Positions 21,392 through 24,408 of a stretch of DNA of 24,408 bases are shown here, one piece after another (within the stretch, counting starts at the first letter, position 1; every line of letters begins with the position of its first letter). The DNA comes from Ignavibacteriales bacterium (GTDB lineage Bacteria > Bacteroidota > Ignavibacteria > Ignavibacteriales > Melioribacteraceae): the NCBI GenBank assembly GCA_007280825.1, contig QYQI01000018.1, positions 1 through 24,408 of the forward strand, given 5' to 3'. The notes under the pieces are model-generated. The model worked only from the letters and a program-made list of their open reading frames with translations, did no database searches and was not told the DNA's origin. Both the position numbers and the translations under genes were made by a program.

Positions 21392-23158
21392 TTATTTTAA
21401 TTTTATATGAAGTTCTGTCAATTGCTTATCATCTACATTTGAAGGTGAATCATCCATTAATGAAATACCACTAGAAGTTTTTGGAAAAGCAATAACATCT
21501 CTTATTGAAGATACGCCAGCAAAAAGCATTGCTAATCTATCAAAACCAAATGCTATTCCTCCATGCGGTGGTGCGCCATATTTAAATGCATTAATTAAAA
21601 ATCCAAATTTTTCATTTGCTTCTTCTTCGCCAATTCCTAAAGCATCAAACATTTTAGATTGCAATTTTGAATCATGAATTCGAATACTTCCTCCGGCAAT
21701 TTCATTACCGTTTAGAACTAGATCATAAGCACGGGCTTTCACTTTAGCAGGATCAGTTTCCATTAAAGAAACATCCTCTAATCTTGGAGAAGTGAAAGGA
21801 TGATGCATAGCATAAAATCGTTTTGTTTCTTCATCCCACTCAAATAACGGAAATTCTGTAACCCAGAGTAGCGATGGTTTTGAATCCGGTTTGATTAATT
21901 CCATTCTTTTTGCCATTTCAAGACGAAGAGCGCCCATGATCGAAAGTGTTTTTATTTTCTGTCCGGTTAAAATGAAAAGTAAATCTCCCGGTGCTGCATT
22001 CATTTTCTTAATAATATTTTGTTTTTCATCCTCGGATAAAAATTTTGCTATTGGAGCTTCTAAATCATTTTCTTTTACTCTCATCCAAATCAATCCACCT
22101 GCACCAAGTTTTTTTACAAAATCCGTAATTACATCAAGTTGATTACGTGTATAATCGCCGCAATTCTTTGCAAGTAATCCTGTAACAATACCGTTGTTAG
22201 TTACAGAATCTTTGAAGACTCTAAAATCAGAGTTTTTGAATACATCATTCAGAGTAATCATTTCAAGATCGAAACGGAGATCAGGCTTATCGCTTCCGTA
22301 TTTTTCCATAGCATTATCATAACTCAAACGAGGAATCGGCAAAGTAATTTCATAATTAAGAATTTTCTTAAAAAATTCTTTCATCAATCCTTCTACCATC
22401 TCAAAAATATCTTCTACATCAACAAAAGACATTTCAACATCAATCTGTGTAAATTCATATTGGCGATCCGCTCTTAAGTCTTCATCCCTAAAACATTTTA
22501 CAATCTGAAAATATCGGTCAAGTCCGGCAACCATTAAGATTTGCTTATATGTTTGCGGTGACTGCGGTAATGCGTAAAATTTTCCTTTATGCATTCTGCT
22601 AGGAACTAAAAAATCACGCGCTCCTTCAGGAGTACTTTTCATTAACACCGGAGTTTCAACTTCAATAAATCCGTTTTCATCAAAATATTTTCTTGTTATT
22701 TGATACATTTTATGGCGAAGTAGAAGATTTTTTTGCATCTCGTTTCGGCGCAGATCCAAAAAACGGTACTTCAATCGGAGATCTTCATGTACATCAATCA
22801 TATCCTCAATTGGAAATGGAGGAGTCTCTGAATGATTTAGGATGATTAGTTTATCTACCATAACATCTATTTGCCCGGTAGGTAATGCCGGATTTTCTGT
22901 TCCTTCAGGGCGTTTTCTGACTTTTCCTTCAATAGATATTACATATTCACTTCTTAATTTTTTTCCATGTTCGTGTTCATTTGAATTATAGGAAGGTTCA
23001 AAAACAACTTGTGTTATTCCGTGGCGGTCACGCATCTCTATAAAAATTACACCGCCTAAATCGCGTCGAACTGCAACCCACCCGTTCAAAACTACATTCA
23101 GACCAATATTATTCTCTCTTAATTCTCCGCATGTATGTGTTCTTCTTTTGAATTTCAT
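21392..23158 (-). CDS. aspS: Aspartyl-tRNA synthetase
   Basis: Class II synthetase that charges tRNA-Asp, 588 residues, normal for the bacterial type. The N-terminal OB-fold anticodon-binding domain has G-W-V and R-R-D-L-G-G-V-I-F (26-39). Motif 1 lies near 165-175 (F-I-E-V-E-T-P). Q-S-P-Q at 199-202 and F-R-D-E (223-226) of motif 2 bind Asp and ATP. The GAD insertion domain is at about 290-430. Motif 3 contains G-F-D-R-L (538-542). The residue in R-D-L-G is Leu, where many non-discriminating AspRS have His, which leans toward a discriminating enzyme; this is a weak hint only. AAAAGG stands just before the ATG, and a promoter match lies 35-66 bases upstream. It diverges from pdxB. Confidence 0.98.
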   Translation of the reverse strand: MKFKRRTHTCGELRENNIGLNVVLNGWVAVRRDLGGVIFIEMRDRHGITQVVFEPSYNSNEHEHGKKLRSEYVISIEGKVRKRPEGTENPALPTGQIDVMVDKLIILNHSETPPFPIEDMIDVHEDLRLKYRFLDLRRNEMQKNLLLRHKMYQITRKYFDENGFIEVETPVLMKSTPEGARDFLVPSRMHKGKFYALPQSPQTYKQILMVAGLDRYFQIVKCFRDEDLRADRQYEFTQIDVEMSFVDVEDIFEMVEGLMKEFFKKILNYEITLPIPRLSYDNAMEKYGSDKPDLRFDLEMITLNDVFKNSDFRVFKDSVTNNGIVTGLLAKNCGDYTRNQLDVITDFVKKLGAGGLIWMRVKENDLEAPIAKFLSEDEKQNIIKKMNAAPGDLLFILTGQKIKTLSIMGALRLEMAKRMELIKPDSKPSLLWVTEFPLFEWDEETKRFYAMHHPFTSPRLEDVSLMETDPAKVKARAYDLVLNGNEIAGGSIRIHDSKLQSKMFDALGIGEEEANEKFGFLINAFKYGAPPHGGIAFGFDRLAMLFAGVSSIRDVIAFPKTSSGISLMDDSPSNVDDKQLTELHIKLK

Positions 23159-23192
23159 AAACCTTTTAAAACTCCATGATAAAATTTAGGGG

Positions 23193-23224
23193 CAAAGATA
23201 AACATTTAAGAAGGGGTATTCAAA
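23193..23224 (-). promoter_or_regulatory. Putative aspS promoter, Bacteroidota type
   Basis: On the minus strand TTTG (23224-23221), 20 bases, TATCTTTG (23200-23193): an exact fit to TTTG-N19-21-TAnnTTTG. It lies 35 bases before the aspS start codon. The same bases also give TTGAAT-N17-TATCTT. Confidence 0.6.
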
Positions 23225-23295
23225 TTAGGGATTAGATACGGTTTCTTTGAACGTGTTGAATTATATTTACAAGTAATTAATTCGTGAATAACGAA

Positions 23296-24408
23296 ATGAA
23301 GATTGTTGTAGATGAAAATATTCCTCAAGCCCGTGAAGCTTTTGATAGTCTCGGAGAAGTAATATTTTCAAACGGACGAAAAATTTCGAATGAGCTTTTA
23401 GTTGATGCTGATGTCTTACTGGTTCGTTCAATCACTAATGTTAATGAAAAATTATTAACCGGTACAAATGTAAAATTTGTTGCTACAGCAACTGCCGGTA
23501 CAGATCATGTTGATAAAGAATATCTAATTAGAAATAAAATAGCTTTTGCCGATGCAGCTGGCTGCAATTCTTTTTCGGTTGCTGAATATTTGATTGCTGC
23601 TTTATCTAACATTTTTTCGAATAATAATTTTTCTTTTAATGGAAAAAGTCTAGGCATTGTTGGAATTGGTAATGTAGGAAACAAGGTGGTTTGCTTTGCA
23701 AAAGCCCTTGGCTTTAATGTAAAGCAAAACGATCCGCCGATAGAAAGAAAATTTGGTGACAAAGATTTCGTTACTCTTAAAGATATTCTTCAATGCGATA
23801 TTATTTCATTTCACGTTCCGCTTACTCATTCGGGAATTGATAAAACATATCATTTATTGAATGATAAAAATCTTAATCAAATAAAAAGTGAAACAGTTTT
23901 AATTAACACGTCCCGCGGTGAAGTTGTTGATAATAAAGCTTTGAAAAAAAGATTACAAAACAAAAATGATCTAATCACAGTTTTAGATGTTTGGGAGAAT
24001 GAACCAAATATTGATTTTGAATTACTAGAAAAAGTAAATCTTTGCTCGGCACATATTGCGGGTTATTCACTTGAAGGGAAAATAAACGGAACAGAAATAA
24101 TATATGATAAACTTTGCAGCTTCTTGGGCATTACGCCAAATTGGAAAGCAAAATATCCGGCAATCTCTAATTCAATAATCACAATTGACAGGAGATCCTC
24201 TTTAGAAGAATTGTTGAAGGATATTATCGAACAAATTTATACGATTGAGAATGATGATAAATTATTACGTGAAGGAATAAATTTGGAAAAGCAATTTCGA
24301 CCAACACATTTTGATGACCTTCGAAAGAATTATCCGGTAAGACGTGAGTTTAACAATTATACAGTCAAATTAAAGTTTGCTGATCCTGAAATAAAAAAGG
24401 AATTAGAA
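23296..24408 (+). CDS. pdxB: Erythronate-4-phosphate dehydrogenase (3' truncated)
   Basis: NAD-dependent 2-hydroxyacid dehydrogenase of the deoxyxylulose-phosphate-dependent pyridoxal phosphate pathway; it oxidises 4-phosphoerythronate. The frame is open to the window end (371 codons visible; the family is about 350-380 residues, so little is missing). The start M-K-I-V-V-D-E-N-I-P is typical of PdxB. The nucleotide-binding motif is G-I-G-N-V-G (123-128). The catalytic trio is Arg207 in T-S-R-G-E, Glu236 (or Glu234) in W-E-N-E-P and His253 in S-A-H-I-A-G-Y-S-L-E-G-K. The last is characteristic of PdxB rather than of SerA-type relatives. The C-terminal dimerisation domain follows. An in-frame GTG at 23284 is a possible alternative start; no ribosome site decides between them. 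It diverges from aspS across 137 bases. It makes the cofactor that enzymes such as TrpB use. Confidence 0.95.
   Translation, partial: MKIVVDENIPQAREAFDSLGEVIFSNGRKISNELLVDADVLLVRSITNVNEKLLTGTNVKFVATATAGTDHVDKEYLIRNKIAFADAAGCNSFSVAEYLIAALSNIFSNNNFSFNGKSLGIVGIGNVGNKVVCFAKALGFNVKQNDPPIERKFGDKDFVTLKDILQCDIISFHVPLTHSGIDKTYHLLNDKNLNQIKSETVLINTSRGEVVDNKALKKRLQNKNDLITVLDVWENEPNIDFELLEKVNLCSAHIAGYSLEGKINGTEIIYDKLCSFLGITPNWKAKYPAISNSIITIDRRSSLEELLKDIIEQIYTIENDDKLLREGINLEKQFRPTHFDDLRKNYPVRREFNNYTVKLKFADPEIKKELE

Noticed and set aside
1..24408. CRISPR array or prophage
   Set aside because: No regularly spaced direct repeats, Cas, integrase or phage structural genes were seen.

Overview
The window is AT-rich (roughly one third G+C by eye) and densely coded. 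It looks like a chromosomal segment from the Bacteroidota/Chlorobiota (FCB) lineage, possibly Ignavibacteria-like. The reasons are a S46 dipeptidyl-peptidase, imperfect palindromic repeats of the TCATTCTGAGCGAAGCGAAG type, and three putative promoters of the form TTTG-N20-TAnnTTTR, which resemble the Bacteroidota sigma-A consensus. The exact lineage is an inference.

Layout. 1-2037 (+): 5'-truncated S46 peptidase with the Arg that marks Asp/Glu-specific DPP11 enzymes. 2041-2109: REP-like palindrome. 2128-2781 (-): NicO/UreH-like membrane protein with a His-rich loop. 2880-4226 (-): stand-alone TrpB2-type tryptophan synthase beta. It is preceded at about 4245-4449 by a translation-coupled Trp attenuator, which has its own promoter, a 21-codon leader peptide with three consecutive Trp codons, and competing antiterminator and terminator hairpins. 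4508-4579 (-): tRNA-Lys(UUU). 4711-7090 (+): sigma-54-type response regulator and a soluble hybrid histidine kinase. 7079-11305 (-): a very large membrane hybrid kinase with three receiver-like domains, followed by a receiver protein carrying an orphan H-box domain.

11414-20486 (-) is a type IV pilus-like locus. In transcription order it holds two near-identical small pilin-like proteins (MG-QQQ N-termini, no classical Glu5), a strong hairpin terminator, PilC, PilB, a PilT with an altered Asp box, a PilM-PilN fusion, a PilO-PilP fusion and a PilQ-type secretin. The alignment subcomplex PilM-N-O-P-Q thus keeps its canonical gene order but is condensed into two fused polypeptides plus the secretin. 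The secretin frame is interrupted by a single in-frame TGA. No prepilin peptidase is visible in the window.

20755-21373 is a 619-bp insertion with perfect 16-bp terminal inverted repeats and a 7-bp target duplication. It has no transposase but carries one gene for an unknown single-pass membrane protein. It sits between aspS and the pilin genes. 21392-23158 (-): aspS with a good Bacteroidota-type promoter. 23296-24408 (+): pdxB, cut off by the window end.

How the genes work together: the pilus genes form one long minus-strand block (overlapping or nearly abutting from pilT to the secretin), with the two-component genes just downstream. Any regulatory link between them is only suggested by proximity. 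The remaining genes are housekeeping (aspS, pdxB, tRNA-Lys) or amino-acid and peptide metabolism (TrpB2, DPP11).
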